NCBI GenBank assembly: GCA_905221605.1
Contig: CAJNDS010002754.1
Span: 62,001-126,000 of the forward strand
DNA: 64,000 bases
From: Symbiodinium natans
Taxonomy: Eukaryota > Sar > Dinophyceae > Suessiales > Symbiodiniaceae
Direction of reading: 5' to 3'
The notes beneath the pieces are model-generated. The model saw only the letters and a program-made list of their open reading frames with translations, had not been told where the DNA came from and searched no databases. Below, piece by piece: positions 8,984-20,180 of the stretch. How positions within the stretch are numbered: position 1 is the stretch's first letter; each line of letters begins with the position of its first letter. The translations under genes were made by a program, and so were the position numbers.

Positions 8984-9195
8984 TTCGCGCCCGCCCGCCC
9001 GCCCCCTGGCTTGCCCGCCCACCCGCCCAGCCAGGTTTCTTTGCGAGAGTTAGTCGACCTCCAGCGGTCTGAAGCAGTGCAGCGGTCTAGGACTGAGGAA
9101 TGCGCCGGAATGCGCGCCCCGGCGAGGAGCTTAGTTGGCTTTGCGTGGAGCTTAGTTGACGTGACCAACAGTGAAACTCTTGGTCATGAGGGGGA
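8984..9195 (+). other. 3' untranslated region and polypurine tract of copia copy 1
   Basis: Pol is followed by a C/G-rich tract of CCCGCC repeats, then about 150 bp of unique sequence that is repeated after copy 2 (14,236-14,446). A purine run GAGGGGGAG at 9,188-9,196 abuts the LTR and is the likely primer for plus-strand synthesis. Confidence 0.75.
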
Positions 9196-9730
9196 GTTGA
9201 TATATGTGACCCTCCTAGTTTCCCAGTTGACACGTGATGTGCACTTGAGTTGTCTGCTATGAGTGTGAAGCATAGGCACGAGGACATGTCAGGCAGTGCA
9301 GATTTCTTTTGGCTTGGTGAGACCTTGTTTTTGAGTGGGAAGAACCGTTTTCTGTTCGTTTTCTCGAAACTCGTTTGTCGGAACTCGTTTCCTGTTTGTG
9401 ACCTGGTATTTGGTGACCAGAAGTGACTCAAGCCAGTTTAGGTCTGCACAGAGCTCAGCAGAGCACCTAAGAGGTGCTAGGAACCTACCCACAGTGTTTA
9501 GGAGTAGAAGTTCCATGGCTGAGTGTTTTCACCTGAAGTACCTTTGTTTTCCCATGTCTGGCAGACAGTGTTTGAAGCTGGAGAGCCGTGCTCGCATTGG
9601 CTCAAGACGAGCGGAGCTCGAGAAGCTGTGAACAGCGCAGTGAAAAGAGTCCGCACTTCGTGCTGTGAGGGTTGAGTGTAGTCTTGACCTGAGGTCCCTT
9701 AGGCCCCGTAGCTGTGCCACGAGTTTCAAC
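9196..9730 (+). repeat. Middle LTR (3' LTR of copy 1 and 5' LTR of copy 2)
   Basis: This is a 535 bp LTR with ends GTTGA...TCAAC. It differs from the right-hand LTR by one T less in one T run and one T more in another, and I see no other difference. One LTR is shared between two internal regions, as expected after LTR-LTR recombination or insertion of one element into another's LTR. Confidence 0.93.
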
Positions 9731-9731
9731 G

Positions 9732-12700
9732 CAATGAGCCTTCGCGCTCAGCTCGAGGCGGGGATCCTCACGGGCCAACAATACGAGGACCGGCGCCGAG
9801 CAAGGTCGCAGGACATACAGGCTGCGAGGTCGGTCGCGCCAAGGCTGGCGCTCCCGATACCTCCGCCACCTCCAGTTCCGCGGCCCGAACGCACGCCCGA
9901 AACCCCAATTCCGTGGAGTGGCGCGCCATCGCCTGCATTCATGGAACTTATCAGGCGCCGCCGAGATCGCCAAGAGCGCGATCGTTCTCGCTCCCCGTCT
10001 CCCTGAAAGGGAGTACGGAGAAGCCCAACCCAATCCTTGCAGCTTTGTCCCAAGACGAGAGAAAAGAGCCCGATACGCGACAGCCACAACAGCAGTTTGA
10101 GTTAGTCACTGAAGAAGGAATTATTGGGGACAATGTGCGTAGTAAACAGGCAGAGCTTCAGCACCACATGCAGGGACACGTACCATACATGTCTGACTGT
10201 GAGTTTTGCCAGCGGACTAGAGGGACCACTCCAGCACGAAAGCGTAGCGACCTGAACCCGAGAGAGTTTCAGCTTGACCAGTGCTTCTTTCGCAAGCTTG
10301 CATTCATCGTACTGGTTCATACCATGAGCTTTGCGATTGCAGTTTGCTTTAGACCTGAGGGAGAGAGCGCACCAACAACAGCAGAGCATTTGCATCCCTG
10401 GGTCAGGCACTTTGGTGTGAAACAACCGCATTTCATGTCTGATGCAGAGGGACTCACGAAGAACATCGCAGCGAGGCTCGCTGATCTTTGTGAGGGTACT
10501 GAGGACAGCTTTGCCCCCGAAAGGCATGCACCAGCAGCAGAACGAGCCATTAGGACCCTGAAAGGAATCGTAGCAACACATGAGCTTGAGTTGCGTGAAC
10601 ATGGCGTTGTTTTGGATGGTGAGTGTGCGGATGTTTTCGACCTTTTGTTTCAATACGCAGCACACACGCACAACAGGTTTTCAGTTTCTGTAGGGTCGAC
10701 CATGACACCCATGCAGAAGATCCGCGGAGATCGAGTGCGACCGCAAGTCACGTATCCGTTCGGTGCGGTAGCATACGCTAAGATAACGCGGGCTAGAAGA
10801 CCTGACGCGGATGCCAAGTATGCTCGAGGGATCTACTTGGGACCAGTGCTTGGGAGCACAGGTCATGCCATGGAAATCCGCTTGGATAGTGGGGAGACGA
10901 AACGGGTGATCGCGCCCGGACTCAAATTGCTCTACCCGTTGCGTTTCGACGCAAATCTTCTGCCCGGTGCAAAGGCCCTAGATGGCTTCGTGCCCCCGCC
11001 TGAAGCACCGAAGACCAAAGAGCTGTTTCTCCCATATGTTCCAGGTGGAGGTCCTCCCATAGACTGGGTGAGACAACATGGTGTTACACCCAAGTGCCCC
11101 GGATGCCAGGAAGGCGTCAGCTCGAGCAGGCATTCCCAAAAGTGTGTGAAGAGATACCAAAAATGGTTGCGTGATTCCATCGATGATGCTCTGGAGGCAT
11201 TAGATGAAGGACCGAAGGTCGACCGAAGACCTGAGGAGCTAATTGGAGAAGACCCATACGATGATGACGAGCAAATGAAGCCGAACAAGCGAACACGCTT
11301 TGGAGGAGAGGAGGTCCGAGCGTTTGATCCTGAGCAAGCAGGAGTCGGAGACCTGGAGATCCCGGAGATGTCAGCACCGGATGCTGACTGGAATGTATCC
11401 GAGTACCAGCCGTCCGAGGCTGAGGATGACGATATGGGAGAAGCTCCAGAGATGGGAGACGCTCCAGAGCATCCCCAGACATTCCATGAGGGGGTCCCAG
11501 TCCGATACCTGGAGGAATTGCTCGAGAACGCCCACTACACACCACAACCACTCTCTTGTTGTGACCACTACGACGTCGAAGCGGCATGTCACCTACTGGT
11601 TGGTCGGTCGAGCGTGGAGAAGTTCCCGTATGTTTGCTTGAACACAACAACACAACGACAGCACCACAAGCAACAGCAGTCGGTCGAGCGTGAAGCAGTT
11701 GAGTTGTTGAATCTCCAGGACCACCCATGTGTATGTTCTTCAGTTAAAGAGAAAAAGGAAGATGAGTCCGCAGGGGCGTACATGAGAATCCAAGACAGGA
11801 CTCTGTGGGTGAATCGACCTCGAGCCAGCTACGACGACCTGGAAGGTTTCCAGCTGGACCCTGAAGAGACATGGCAAGGAATCAAGAAAGAGGTGAATGC
11901 GCTCGATAGTCTGAAAGTTGGTTATGCAAGATCAAAGAGCGAGATAGATGAGTACCGCAAAGCCAACCCAAACTGTCGGACGGTCAAGTCCCGATGGGTC
12001 CTCACTCAGAAGGCCCCAGGACTAGTCCGAGCAAGGATAGTCGCTAAGGATTTTGCTCATGGCCGACCATCCGCACTCGATTTGGGGTTGAGTTCTAATA
12101 CTGCGTCGGTGGAAGCCCTCAAGATCGTCCTTGCACGGGCGGCGAAGGGAAAGATGCGGGCTTACGGCCTCGACATCTCCACCGCGTTCCTCTTTGCGCA
12201 GGTAGTGGAACCCACCATTATCGAGTTGCCAAGTACATTCGCGCTCGAGAGCGGCGAAACCGCGTACTTGATACTAGAGAAAGCGCTCTACGGTTTGCGT
12301 TCCGCCAGCCTTAGCTGGCAGCGACACCTGAACAGGATCGTATCTGCACTAGGCTTACAGGCGAGTCCGCTTGAACCGACGCTTTTCAGCGGATGGGTCA
12401 ACCTTGAATCCGGATGGGAGTATATCATCATGTTAGCGTACGTGGATGATTTGCTCATTGTGTCCTCTACCGAAAAAGGGTTCGAGTACGTCCACGAAGC
12501 CCTGAGTTCAGTCTTGAAAGTCAAAGTGACAGGGAGGCTGATCGAAGATGGGCAGATGGAATTCCTCGGCCGTTTAATCCGTTGGGATGGACGACAAATC
12601 ATGCTTGGGGTGAAGCCTGAGTATGTGAAGTCGGTCTTTACATCTTTCGGATGGGACATATCCACCGCGAAAGCATCCTTGACGACACCCGACATCAGGA

Positions 12701-14446
12701 GTATGTACGATGAGGAGAGTGTTGAAGAGCCTTCGAAGGAGCTGTCGAGTGAGGCCGCCTCACGATTCCGAAGTTGTCTAGGGAAGATAGGATGGCTCTG
12801 TCAAACTCGCTCAGATATAACGTATTTTCACTCCATGTTGTCGCGTGGACAAAGCATGCCACGGCAAGTGCATGAAGATGCACTTCGCAAGTTCCTGCGA
12901 TGGTTAGCAGCGTTTCCGCTGTTAGATCAAATCTTCCCGCTCGGAGATGGCAAGACCAATGAGGGGGAGAATGCCAACCTGGTAGCCTATTGCGACAGCA
13001 ATTGGGGCAGCGAGATGAGCGTAGCCCGGAAGAGCACCAGTGGCGGAGTGATCTACATCGCAGTGGACGGTCTGTGGTACTGCATAAAGGGGTACAGCCG
13101 CCTGCAGAGCGTCGTGGCACTCAGCTCAGCAGAGGCAGAGTTGTTTGCCATCGCCGAGGCAGCGAAAGAGGTGGCAGGACTTGCGCAATTGACGGCGCAT
13201 ATCTGGGGCACCCTCCAGAAACCCCACCGCGTGTACACTGACTTTGCCTCAGCTAGGCAAATTGCCAGCATGGAGGGGCTACTCAGGCGCATGCGGCATA
13301 TAGACTTGAGGTTGTGCTTTATCCAAGACCGTGTCCATAGCGGCGAGTTGGCAGTAGAGGGAGTAGCCGGAACCGAGAATGTGAGCGATCTTCTCACAAA
13401 GAATTTAAATCGCCTCCAAACAGCGAAGCATACAGCAACCCTCGGACTAGAAGATGTCACCAACATCGATTTCCGAGAGGTCCCAGCAGTCAGGTCTTGC
13501 TTGTTGCTGTCTGGAGTGCTAGATTCTGTACTCGGGCCGGACAACCTCGAATATGAAGCTTTCTGTCGGCTATGCGAACTCGAGACTGAATATTCGACTT
13601 TGCTGATCGAGTTTTGCACGAGTTCACGTTCGAATCTGTACCTGCAAGGAAGTGTGCACCAAGTATTTGTCCTGCCGATTACTCAAGGGGTTGACGGAAC
13701 CTCAAATGACACCGTGGAGCGGGTCATGTCTGCAATGAATGTTGCAAGAGAATGGGGGATGAAGGTTGTTTTCTGGAGCAGCACTCCTTGTACCGGAGGT
13801 AGCCCGTACCAACGGCGACATGAAGATCGGCCGGGCTATCAGGACCATCTACAAGCTTTATTCACGGTGCATCGCAAGCTTTGGCGGAGCTTCTTAGTGA
13901 TGGTGAACCACCCGCAAGTGGGGGTATGGGTCATAGAATGGCCGCAGAGGTGTGCCTACTGGGGATGGGCAAGCACCCGTTCGTTTGCAAAGCAACGAAC
14001 CCACTACACCGGCGAAGTGCACGGCTGTGTTTCAGGCTTGGTAGGCAGAGATGGATTACCTATCCGAAAGATTTGGAAACTGATGTCGAACGATGAACAG
14101 TTTGTGCGAACAATGTCCGAAACGTTTGCATGTACCTGCAAGGGAGATCATTCACGAAACTTTGATCTCAAAGAAACGCAGCACTATCCGCCAGCTTTCG
14201 CGGACGTCGCCCTGGAAAGCTTGCGACTGCGGTAATTCGCGCCCGCCCGCCCGCCCCTGGCTTGCCCGCCCACCCGCCCAGCCAGGTTGCTTTGCGAGAG
14301 TTAGTCGACCTCCAGCGGTCTGAAGCAGTGCAGCGGTCTAGGACTGAGGAATGCGCCGGAATCCATGGCCCGGCGAAAAGCTTAGTTGGCTTTGCGTGGA
14401 GCTTAGTTGACGTGACCAACAGTGAAACTCTTGGTCATGAGGGGGA
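9732..14446 (+). mobile_element. Internal region of copia copy 2, lacking its 5' 4.3 kb
   Basis: Base 9,732 continues the sequence that begins at 4,482 in copy 1. The primer-binding site, gag, protease and most of the overlapping 565-codon gene are absent. The LTR end and the internal sequence share TTCAAC at the breakpoint, which points to a microhomology deletion. Without a primer-binding site the copy cannot be reverse-transcribed on its own. Confidence 0.9.
9913..14235 (+). CDS. pol: copia copy 2 Pol: integrase-RT-RNase H, unbroken frame without a native start
   Basis: The frame encodes 1,440 residues and is nearly identical to copy 1 pol. Unlike copy 1 it reads without interruption through the pre-integrase linker (EEGIIGDNVRSKQ). 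All catalytic signatures are present: integrase D, D and E, RT YVDDLL and RNase H CDSNWGS. A few residues differ, for example YTDFASA where copy 1 has YTDSASA. The given start is a GTG. In the parent element this region lay inside a polyprotein, so no natural initiator remains after the 5' deletion. It keeps the same roughly 280-residue C-terminal extension. It is best read as a young, defective copy with an intact catalytic frame. Confidence 0.85.
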   Translation: MEWRAIACIHGTYQAPPRSPRARSFSLPVSLKGSTEKPNPILAALSQDERKEPDTRQPQQQFELVTEEGIIGDNVRSKQAELQHHMQGHVPYMSDCEFCQRTRGTTPARKRSDLNPREFQLDQCFFRKLAFIVLVHTMSFAIAVCFRPEGESAPTTAEHLHPWVRHFGVKQPHFMSDAEGLTKNIAARLADLCEGTEDSFAPERHAPAAERAIRTLKGIVATHELELREHGVVLDGECADVFDLLFQYAAHTHNRFSVSVGSTMTPMQKIRGDRVRPQVTYPFGAVAYAKITRARRPDADAKYARGIYLGPVLGSTGHAMEIRLDSGETKRVIAPGLKLLYPLRFDANLLPGAKALDGFVPPPEAPKTKELFLPYVPGGGPPIDWVRQHGVTPKCPGCQEGVSSSRHSQKCVKRYQKWLRDSIDDALEALDEGPKVDRRPEELIGEDPYDDDEQMKPNKRTRFGGEEVRAFDPEQAGVGDLEIPEMSAPDADWNVSEYQPSEAEDDDMGEAPEMGDAPEHPQTFHEGVPVRYLEELLENAHYTPQPLSCCDHYDVEAACHLLVGRSSVEKFPYVCLNTTTQRQHHKQQQSVEREAVELLNLQDHPCVCSSVKEKKEDESAGAYMRIQDRTLWVNRPRASYDDLEGFQLDPEETWQGIKKEVNALDSLKVGYARSKSEIDEYRKANPNCRTVKSRWVLTQKAPGLVRARIVAKDFAHGRPSALDLGLSSNTASVEALKIVLARAAKGKMRAYGLDISTAFLFAQVVEPTIIELPSTFALESGETAYLILEKALYGLRSASLSWQRHLNRIVSALGLQASPLEPTLFSGWVNLESGWEYIIMLAYVDDLLIVSSTEKGFEYVHEALSSVLKVKVTGRLIEDGQMEFLGRLIRWDGRQIMLGVKPEYVKSVFTSFGWDISTAKASLTTPDIRSMYDEESVEEPSKELSSEAASRFRSCLGKIGWLCQTRSDITYFHSMLSRGQSMPRQVHEDALRKFLRWLAAFPLLDQIFPLGDGKTNEGENANLVAYCDSNWGSEMSVARKSTSGGVIYIAVDGLWYCIKGYSRLQSVVALSSAEAELFAIAEAAKEVAGLAQLTAHIWGTLQKPHRVYTDFASARQIASMEGLLRRMRHIDLRLCFIQDRVHSGELAVEGVAGTENVSDLLTKNLNRLQTAKHTATLGLEDVTNIDFREVPAVRSCLLLSGVLDSVLGPDNLEYEAFCRLCELETEYSTLLIEFCTSSRSNLYLQGSVHQVFVLPITQGVDGTSNDTVERVMSAMNVAREWGMKVVFWSSTPCTGGSPYQRRHEDRPGYQDHLQALFTVHRKLWRSFLVMVNHPQVGVWVIEWPQRCAYWGWASTRSFAKQRTHYTGEVHGCVSGLVGRDGLPIRKIWKLMSNDEQFVRTMSETFACTCKGDHSRNFDLKETQHYPPAFADVALESLRLR

Positions 14447-14981
14447 GTTGATATATGTGACCCTCCTAGTTTCCCAGTTGACACGTGATGTGCACTTGAG
14501 TTGTCTGCTATGAGTGTGAAGCATAGGCACGAGGACATGTCAGGCAGTGCAGATTTCTTTTGGCTTGGTGAGACCTTGTTTTGAGTGGGAAGAACCGTTT
14601 TCTGTTCGTTTTCTCGAAACTCGTTTGTCGGAACTCGTTTCCTGTTTGTGACCTGGTATTTGGTGACCAGAAGTGACTCAAGCCAGTTTAGGTCTGCACA
14701 GAGCTCAGCAGAGCACCTAAGAGGTGCTAGGAACCTACCCACAGTGTTTAGGAGTAGAAGTTCCATGGCTGAGTGTTTTCACCTGAAGTACCTTTGTTTT
14801 TCCCATGTCTGGCAGACAGTGTTTGAAGCTGGAGAGCCGTGCTCGCATTGGCTCAAGACGAGCGGAGCTCGAGAAGCTGTGAACAGCGCAGTGAAAAGAG
14901 TCCGCACTTCGTGCTGTGAGGGTTGAGTGTAGTCTTGACCTGAGGTCCCTTAGGCCCCGTAGCTGTGCCACGAGTTTCAAC
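14447..14981 (+). repeat. Right-hand LTR of the copia array
   Basis: This 535 bp repeat is preceded by the same purine tract as the middle LTR. It ends TTTCAAC, after which unrelated flanking DNA begins (GGGTCACGG). Confidence 0.93.
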
Positions 14982-15150
14982 GGGTCACGGTAGTTAAATG
15001 GCAAATTCTATGTTGTGCACCGTAGAGAGCCCAATCCACCCTTGTCATGCAAGGGTTCCAAGTTAGTCCGCTTTAGGCATGCAAATCAAAGCAGAAGGTG
15101 ATTGGTCCAAGACAAGTGTAGAAGACTTGCGTTGGAGTTGTTGCTGCTAA

Positions 15151-15525
15151 TTTGGCCGCATTCCTCTTGGTGAGGTTTCTTACGCGTTTTCTCCGGCAGA
15201 TGCAGAATCTGCTGTTGCCTCTTTTCTGCAGAGCGGAGTTACCAAAGCCGATGTCTGCACTTTAGTGCTTCATCTTCAGTTGGGGGCCCTGCTGGGACAA
15301 GGCGGGAAGGCAGCCTCTTTGTCGCGCCTGTGCTGGGGAAGAGCAAAAAAGCGGTTGGCAAAGAAAGTTCCGGAAGCACTCCGACGGGACTTTTGCCAAG
15401 TCTGGCCTTGGCAGGTCCTCTTAAGCTGTTTTAGTCTTGATAAAGCAGCTATAGAAAAACAGCTTCGTTTGATGTTTCTATTGGTCTTGCCTTTAAGGCA
15501 CGAGTTGGACTCCTGCATGTCTTAA
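15151..15525 (+). CDS. Exon-like open frame, function unknown
   Basis: The frame follows a stop at 15,148-15,150 and runs 124 codons to a stop at 15,523-15,525. It has no convincing ATG and begins FGRIPLGEVSYAFSPADAE. The composition is protein-like: a helical, basic middle (RAKKRLAKKVPEALRRDF) and a hydrophobic end. It could be a 3' exon or a decayed fragment of a dispersed gene. I do not recognise a family. The minus strand is also open over part of it, which lowers confidence. Confidence 0.3.
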   Translation, partial: FGRIPLGEVSYAFSPADAESAVASFLQSGVTKADVCTLVLHLQLGALLGQGGKAASLSRLCWGRAKKRLAKKVPEALRRDFCQVWPWQVLLSCFSLDKAAIEKQLRLMFLLVLPLRHELDSCMS

Positions 15526-15559
15526 AGTGCTTTAAGAGTTCAGATTGGCAGAACATGCA

Positions 15560-17400
15560 GAATCTTATTGATGAGTAAGAACAGCCAAAGCTTTTGGCAA
15601 GTTGGAGAGGTGGAACTCCATCTTGATTTTCTTGGCTGATGTTACCGCTTTGTTGCTTGTCTTCGTGTGCTCACTGCCTGCACCTGTGAACACCCTTCTG
15701 TGTCGGCCCTGCGTTGTGCCGATGGTGACAGGGGGCCTTTCTTTCGTGGTTGCTCCACTGGCCATCTGCCACGGACTGCCCTGGGCCGGTCCTGCCTGGA
15801 TGTTCCGGCTCTGTCATCGGTAAAACGGCCATTCCTTTCCTCTGCCCCCTCTAGGTGGGCAGGTTGCCTGCTTCTATGTGTTACGATCAAGTGTAAACCC
15901 CTCGGACTAGAGGGTTGACCATCTCTCGTCTGGAAGGTGACACCCCCTTGGCGTGCAACGACGTCATGCCTATTGGGAGAGACCAGCTAGGGGATGCTGC
16001 TTCCGGGTTATGGACACTTCTATGCGGAGATCAGGCTTCCACTTCCCTGGCAATGTGCCATCGAGCACCTGTGAACAACCTGGCCTTCACGAGAGCCATT
16101 CTCGCCTGTGCTTGGGTTGCTACGGGGTTCCCTGCCTGCTTGGTGTCTATCTCTGCTTGCGTCAAAGCAGCCATACATGACTACCTCCCCATCGGTAGGT
16201 GGCCAAGCGTGATGTGAGCCCTCACATCTCCTCACCGACGTCTGTCAGTTTGGGCATGGACGGGCTGATTCTGGGTATTGAACCCTCAACCCTCACCGGC
16301 CAAGGAGATAGTTGCTTGGCCTTGAGTGCGAAGTTTCGACTGGGGGATTCTCCCGCTTCCTGCGGGGCTGGTGTGGTCCCCGCCTGCTTTGGTTTACCTG
16401 ATGGCTCTAAGTGGAACGAAGCAGTCAAGCCTGCTTTGGCCGGCGGACGAGCTCTTGTGAGTCAAAGGAACGTTGCGCCTTGTGCTCGGAGAGGCTCCAC
16501 TGGCTGACCACCATGGAGCACTCTGGGCTGGTCCTACCCCTTTGTTCTTGCCGTTAAGTCCCCACTGGCTGACCACCGTGGGGCAACTTTATACTTCGGA
16601 ACACGAAGGTTGACACCTACAACGTTCCGTGCTGAGGCACGACTTTGCTCCACCTGTGATGGCGAAACTGTGAACCTTCTCGTGAACGGCCTTGGCTGGC
16701 GCTGAATGTATTCGCATTGGTGGCTGCATGACGGTGATGTGAGCCCTCCCATCTCCCTACCGACGTACCTCGTGGGTTTGGGTGAAGGGACCTGATGCGT
16801 GCCGATGCGCAGGCCAGTGCCAAAGTGGCGTAGCCTTGTGTGAGATGCCTGGACTGGGAGGTCCCTCGGTGTCATTAAAACCCTGTGGCGTTAAGGGTTT
16901 GGTAACTCGCCGTGGACTCTCCCCGTGGAATCGGTAGCTGCTGCTACTCTCGCCTCCCCTCTGACCGTGCGCGGGCACCTCTGAGGGTGGGCCCTTGTGC
17001 GCCAGGTAATCGGTAGCTGCTGCTACTCTCGCCCCCCCCCTCTGGCCGTGCGCGGGCACCTTTGAGGGTGGGCACTTGCGCGCCAGGTTGACTGGTGAAC
17101 CCTGTGCTCGGAGCTACTCCACTGGCTGACCACCATGGAGTGCCCTGGGCCGGTCTTGCCTGGATTGTTCTTGCTGTTAAGTCCCCACTGGCTGACCACC
17201 ATGGGGCATATGCACATCTTTCATCCCCCCTTGGGAGTCTGACTTGCAACATCCTTTCGCCATTGAGTGTTGGTTGTCTTTCCTTGACAACGATTAAGCG
17301 ATCCGAACCTCGTCTGATGATCTCGGGTTGACTAACCGCTGTCGCATCAGTGGCTACATGATGGTGATTTTGTGAATCTGGCAACGTCGCATTCTGCGAA
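15560..17400. repeat. Field of degenerate dispersed repeats
   Basis: No gene is convincing here. A block with the core CACTGGCTGACCACCATGG, usually followed by a GCCCTGGGCCGGTC-like string, recurs near 16,498, 16,562, 17,120 and 17,187, with a weaker copy near 15,765. A second motif (GTGATGTGAGCCCTC) recurs at about 16,208 and 16,735. The short frames in this stretch are by-products of the repeats. Confidence 0.6.
16930..17090. repeat. Tandem pair of 78-80 bp units
   Basis: Two adjacent copies begin AATCGGTAGCTGCTGCTACT and continue through a CGTGCGCGGGCACCT core to GCGCCAGGT. They differ mainly in the length of a C run (C8-9 in the second). Confidence 0.8.
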
Positions 17401-18160
17401 TCCCCCACAAGCTCTGTGCTTCCTTGTGCACCGGGACTTCATTGACGACCTCGAGTACTGAGTCCGTGGGGTATCTAGTAGTTTAGCGCGATTGCTCGCT
17501 TTGTTTCTTCGGTGTCTGTTCTTTGGTGGTTTCGTGTTGTGTCTGGCGGGTTGTGTGCGCTGACTCTGTTTCACCCTTTTCGTCGAGCCCAACAAGACCG
17601 GCCTACTGTGCTACTGATGTAGTAAAGAGGCGCCAGTCCAAAAAAACAACTGAAAAGTTTTTGTGCGCACTCTGTCTTAACAAGCAGTTTGCTGCGGAAT
17701 GCCATAAGGGCAGACACCAGGTAAGTCTAAGTAAGCCCGCACCGCGTGGAAAACAAACGTTCAAAACCGGGAAAGTCTGGCTGTGTGCTTGAACTTGCAC
17801 CTGCTTAACAAGCATGCCTGTTGGATTCTAGACAAGCACCTCCAGCACCATAACGAAGAGGCCTGGTGGTCCTATGGCTGGATACCCACAAAAGTTTAAT
17901 GGCGAATCATGTGTAATGTGGATCAGCGTGCTCGGTGACTGCTCTAATGCATTCTGCTTTGCAAGATAACCCAGTGAATGGGTTTGAACTGCCGGACCCC
18001 CCCCGGCGCCTGCAACATGTGCAAGTTGTGCAACTGCACTTTGGGTTGCAGGCTTATGTCATCTAGGTAAAAGGATGCAGGGCTCCAACTCTAAAAGCTT
18101 CCTAGAATTCCTAAAGCCTCTAAACTCTTACTCAGGTTCTTAACCAAAGGTCTTATAAGT
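17400..18160. other. No gene recognised
   Basis: I see only short frames without family signatures, a C run near 18,000 and AG/GT-rich DNA that could hold introns. Confidence 0.5.
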
Positions 18161-18256
18161 TGTTGTGGGGTTGGCAGCTATGGCAACTGCAGCAGCTACG
18201 GCAGCTACGGCGGCTACGCTGGCTCCGGTGGCTACAGCAACTGCTATTACTACTGA
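18160..18256 (+). CDS. Possible terminal exon of a Gly/Tyr-rich protein
   Basis: One frame reads CGVGSYGNCSSYGSYGGY, continues AGSGGYSNCYYY and stops at 18,254-18,256. Gly-Tyr-Ser repeats like this occur at the C-termini of RNA-binding and low-complexity proteins. The underlying DNA is itself a GGCAGCTAC-type repeat, so chance is possible. No upstream exon was identified. Confidence 0.25.
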
Positions 18257-18519
18257 GTTTCCATGCAGTTTAGGGCTTGCTATGCAGCCGAATTTGAGGT
18301 CACAAGAGCAGTCTGCGCCTGTTAGCAAGACTTGCGCCAGTGCATGCTAAAGTGCCCAAAGGCACGTAACACTGCCCTAAATTCCGAATTGCACGCCTTT
18401 GGTCGTTATTGAAACTTACACGCGGCATCCTGGGTGGCCTTAAGCCAATCTATCACCTAAGCCCAAAAAGGCTTCGCGTGTAAGGCCACGAAATTCATTG
18501 GTGTTTGGTCAAGTTAAGA

Positions 18520-18800
18520 GCATACTTCGAGGGATGCAATAAGGGTTTAGGGCTTAGGCTCTAAGCTTAAGGGACACAATAATAATTCGGTCCCTGGAAG
18601 TATAGGGATCGCTAAGTTTGCACCCAAAGAACTCTGCTCTAGGGCTGTAGGCGGTTGTGGGATAAGGGTGCATCCCTGACCCTAAATCCAAGACCCTAAA
18701 CCCTGATCACGGTGGTGCAGGGGTTTATGGAAAGATCCTATAACTTAGGCTTCAGAGTTTGGGATGTACTTGGGTTTTTTAGGATTTAGGGGTTCTGGAT
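18520..18800. repeat. Degenerate TTAGGG/TTTAGGG-like sequence
   Basis: Fragments such as GGGTTTAGGGCTTAGG, CCCTAAATCC and CCCTAAACCC are scattered through this stretch on both strands. They resemble decayed interstitial telomeric repeats (TTTAGGG type). No regular array remains. Confidence 0.4.
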
Positions 18801-19849
18801 TCTGAATGATACAGAGAAAGTTTCAGCTTTGGCGGACCAAACTTACGGCCGGTGTTTTTATACGGGACCCGAACCCTTAAAAGAGACAAAAAATAAGGGG
18901 GCTGCGGAAGGGAAGGGTGGGTGGGTGGGGGTGGGGGGGAATTCTTGCTTCCAAACCTTCAATCCTCGGCTGCTTCTCTTTGGAAACCAAGCTTTTTGCA
19001 ATCGCTCTTCAAGGCCCACATACTGGACGTCTTTGTGAACCAAGCAGTGATGCTTATGCAAGTAGTTCTTATGCAAGCAGTTGTGGATGTTATTGGACTT
19101 GCTGGTATTTACCACGCCCTTTTATTTTGCATGGCCCATACGATGGTGCTGCCACCAACATGTTACCAGAGCCGACTTCTTCGGTCCAATTTTGGAGGTC
19201 GAAGCAGATGCCGTAATACCAGGCGCACACCAGCTAGAATCTTAAGGATCTACAGGTTCCCATTTTGGAGCTAAAAAAGTGGAAGGCGGCTAACGGCAGT
19301 ACAGCTAAGAACCAGGAATCAGAGACATAAGTTATGAGTTGTAACGCTTTGGCCATCTCGACTGATGATCTAACTCTTACTTTCTGCAAGAGCCGCAAGT
19401 CAACAAGGTTGTGCCAAGGATATGCCAGGCGCAGAGCATGGGGCCGAAGCCTCTCCACATCTTGAACATGGGGTCGATGATCCTTAGAGAGTGAAGTGTC
19501 ACGAGTCCAGGGAGTGAAATGCAGCAAGCCACAGAAAGCTGTTAAGGGTTCGGGTTTAGGGTTTGGGGTTACTTTCGTGCACAGTGGAAAGCAAAGGGAG
19601 TCTTAGAAGGACCGCGGGGTTTGCCGGAAACCAAGTATGCCTTCACAATTACGTGGTTTTGTTACGGGAAACACCAGCAACCCAAGCATGCCGGGCCTGT
19701 TTTACTGCTGATGTTCAAGCTGCCAAAGCTGCGGTGCAGGCCAAAAAGCAGGTCTCGGGGTTGGGGTTTAGTTTCTAAGAACCCTGTAATGCCGCAAAAC
19801 CTTAAGCTTGCCAATTCTGTTTTGGGAATGCAATAATTTTTCCAAATTC

Positions 19850-20180
19850 TTGGGGCGGCGCTTGCGATTTGTATTTTGGAAGCATAAATTCTTTAAAGAT
19901 ATTAAGGGGGCGATACTTACGTTTTTTTTTTGGGGAATAAATGTTCTTCTGTAAAGGACTATCTTCAAAGGGGCAATCGGAGGGGGGAATCGGGGGGCGG
20001 GGGGGCGCATCTGGCAATCATAGGGGGGCGATGCTTGAGATTTGTGTTTGGGGAATACATACGCTTCTAAAATCATAGGGGGACGATGCTTCCGATTTGT
20101 TTCTTGGGGAGCATAATTTCTTCAAAAAAGCTTAGGAGGCTGGTGCTTACGATTTATCTTTTGGGAATAAAAATTTTTTA
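19850..20180. repeat. Minisatellite of about 66 bp, roughly five copies
   Basis: The repeat unit has the core GGGGGCGATGCTT, then CGATTTGTNTTTTGGGGAA, then an AT-rich spacer ending CTTNAAA. Copies begin near 19,853, 19,908, 20,025, 20,080 and 20,140, with the region between the second and third disturbed. Confidence 0.7.

Larger units (their letters stand above)
1..14981 (+). mobile_element. Compound Ty1/copia LTR retrotransposon array (three LTRs, two internal regions)
   Basis: Three copies of one LTR (1-200, cut by the window start; 9,196-9,730; 14,447-14,981) enclose two internal regions read on the plus strand. The domain order gag, protease, integrase, reverse transcriptase, RNase H is that of the copia superfamily. 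The first internal region is full length. The second joins the LTR directly to the middle of the polyprotein and lacks about 4,280 bp. The LTRs differ only by one-base changes in T runs over the parts I compared, so the array is young. Sequence after 14,981 is unrelated. The target-site duplication cannot be tested because the left LTR starts outside the window. Confidence 0.93.

Noticed and set aside
15276-15518. Minus-strand 80-codon frame
   Set aside because: It is the antisense of a more protein-like plus-strand frame and has no motif of its own.
18520-18800. Functional telomere array
   Set aside because: The motifs are scattered, on both strands and far from regular; they look like decayed interstitial repeats at most.
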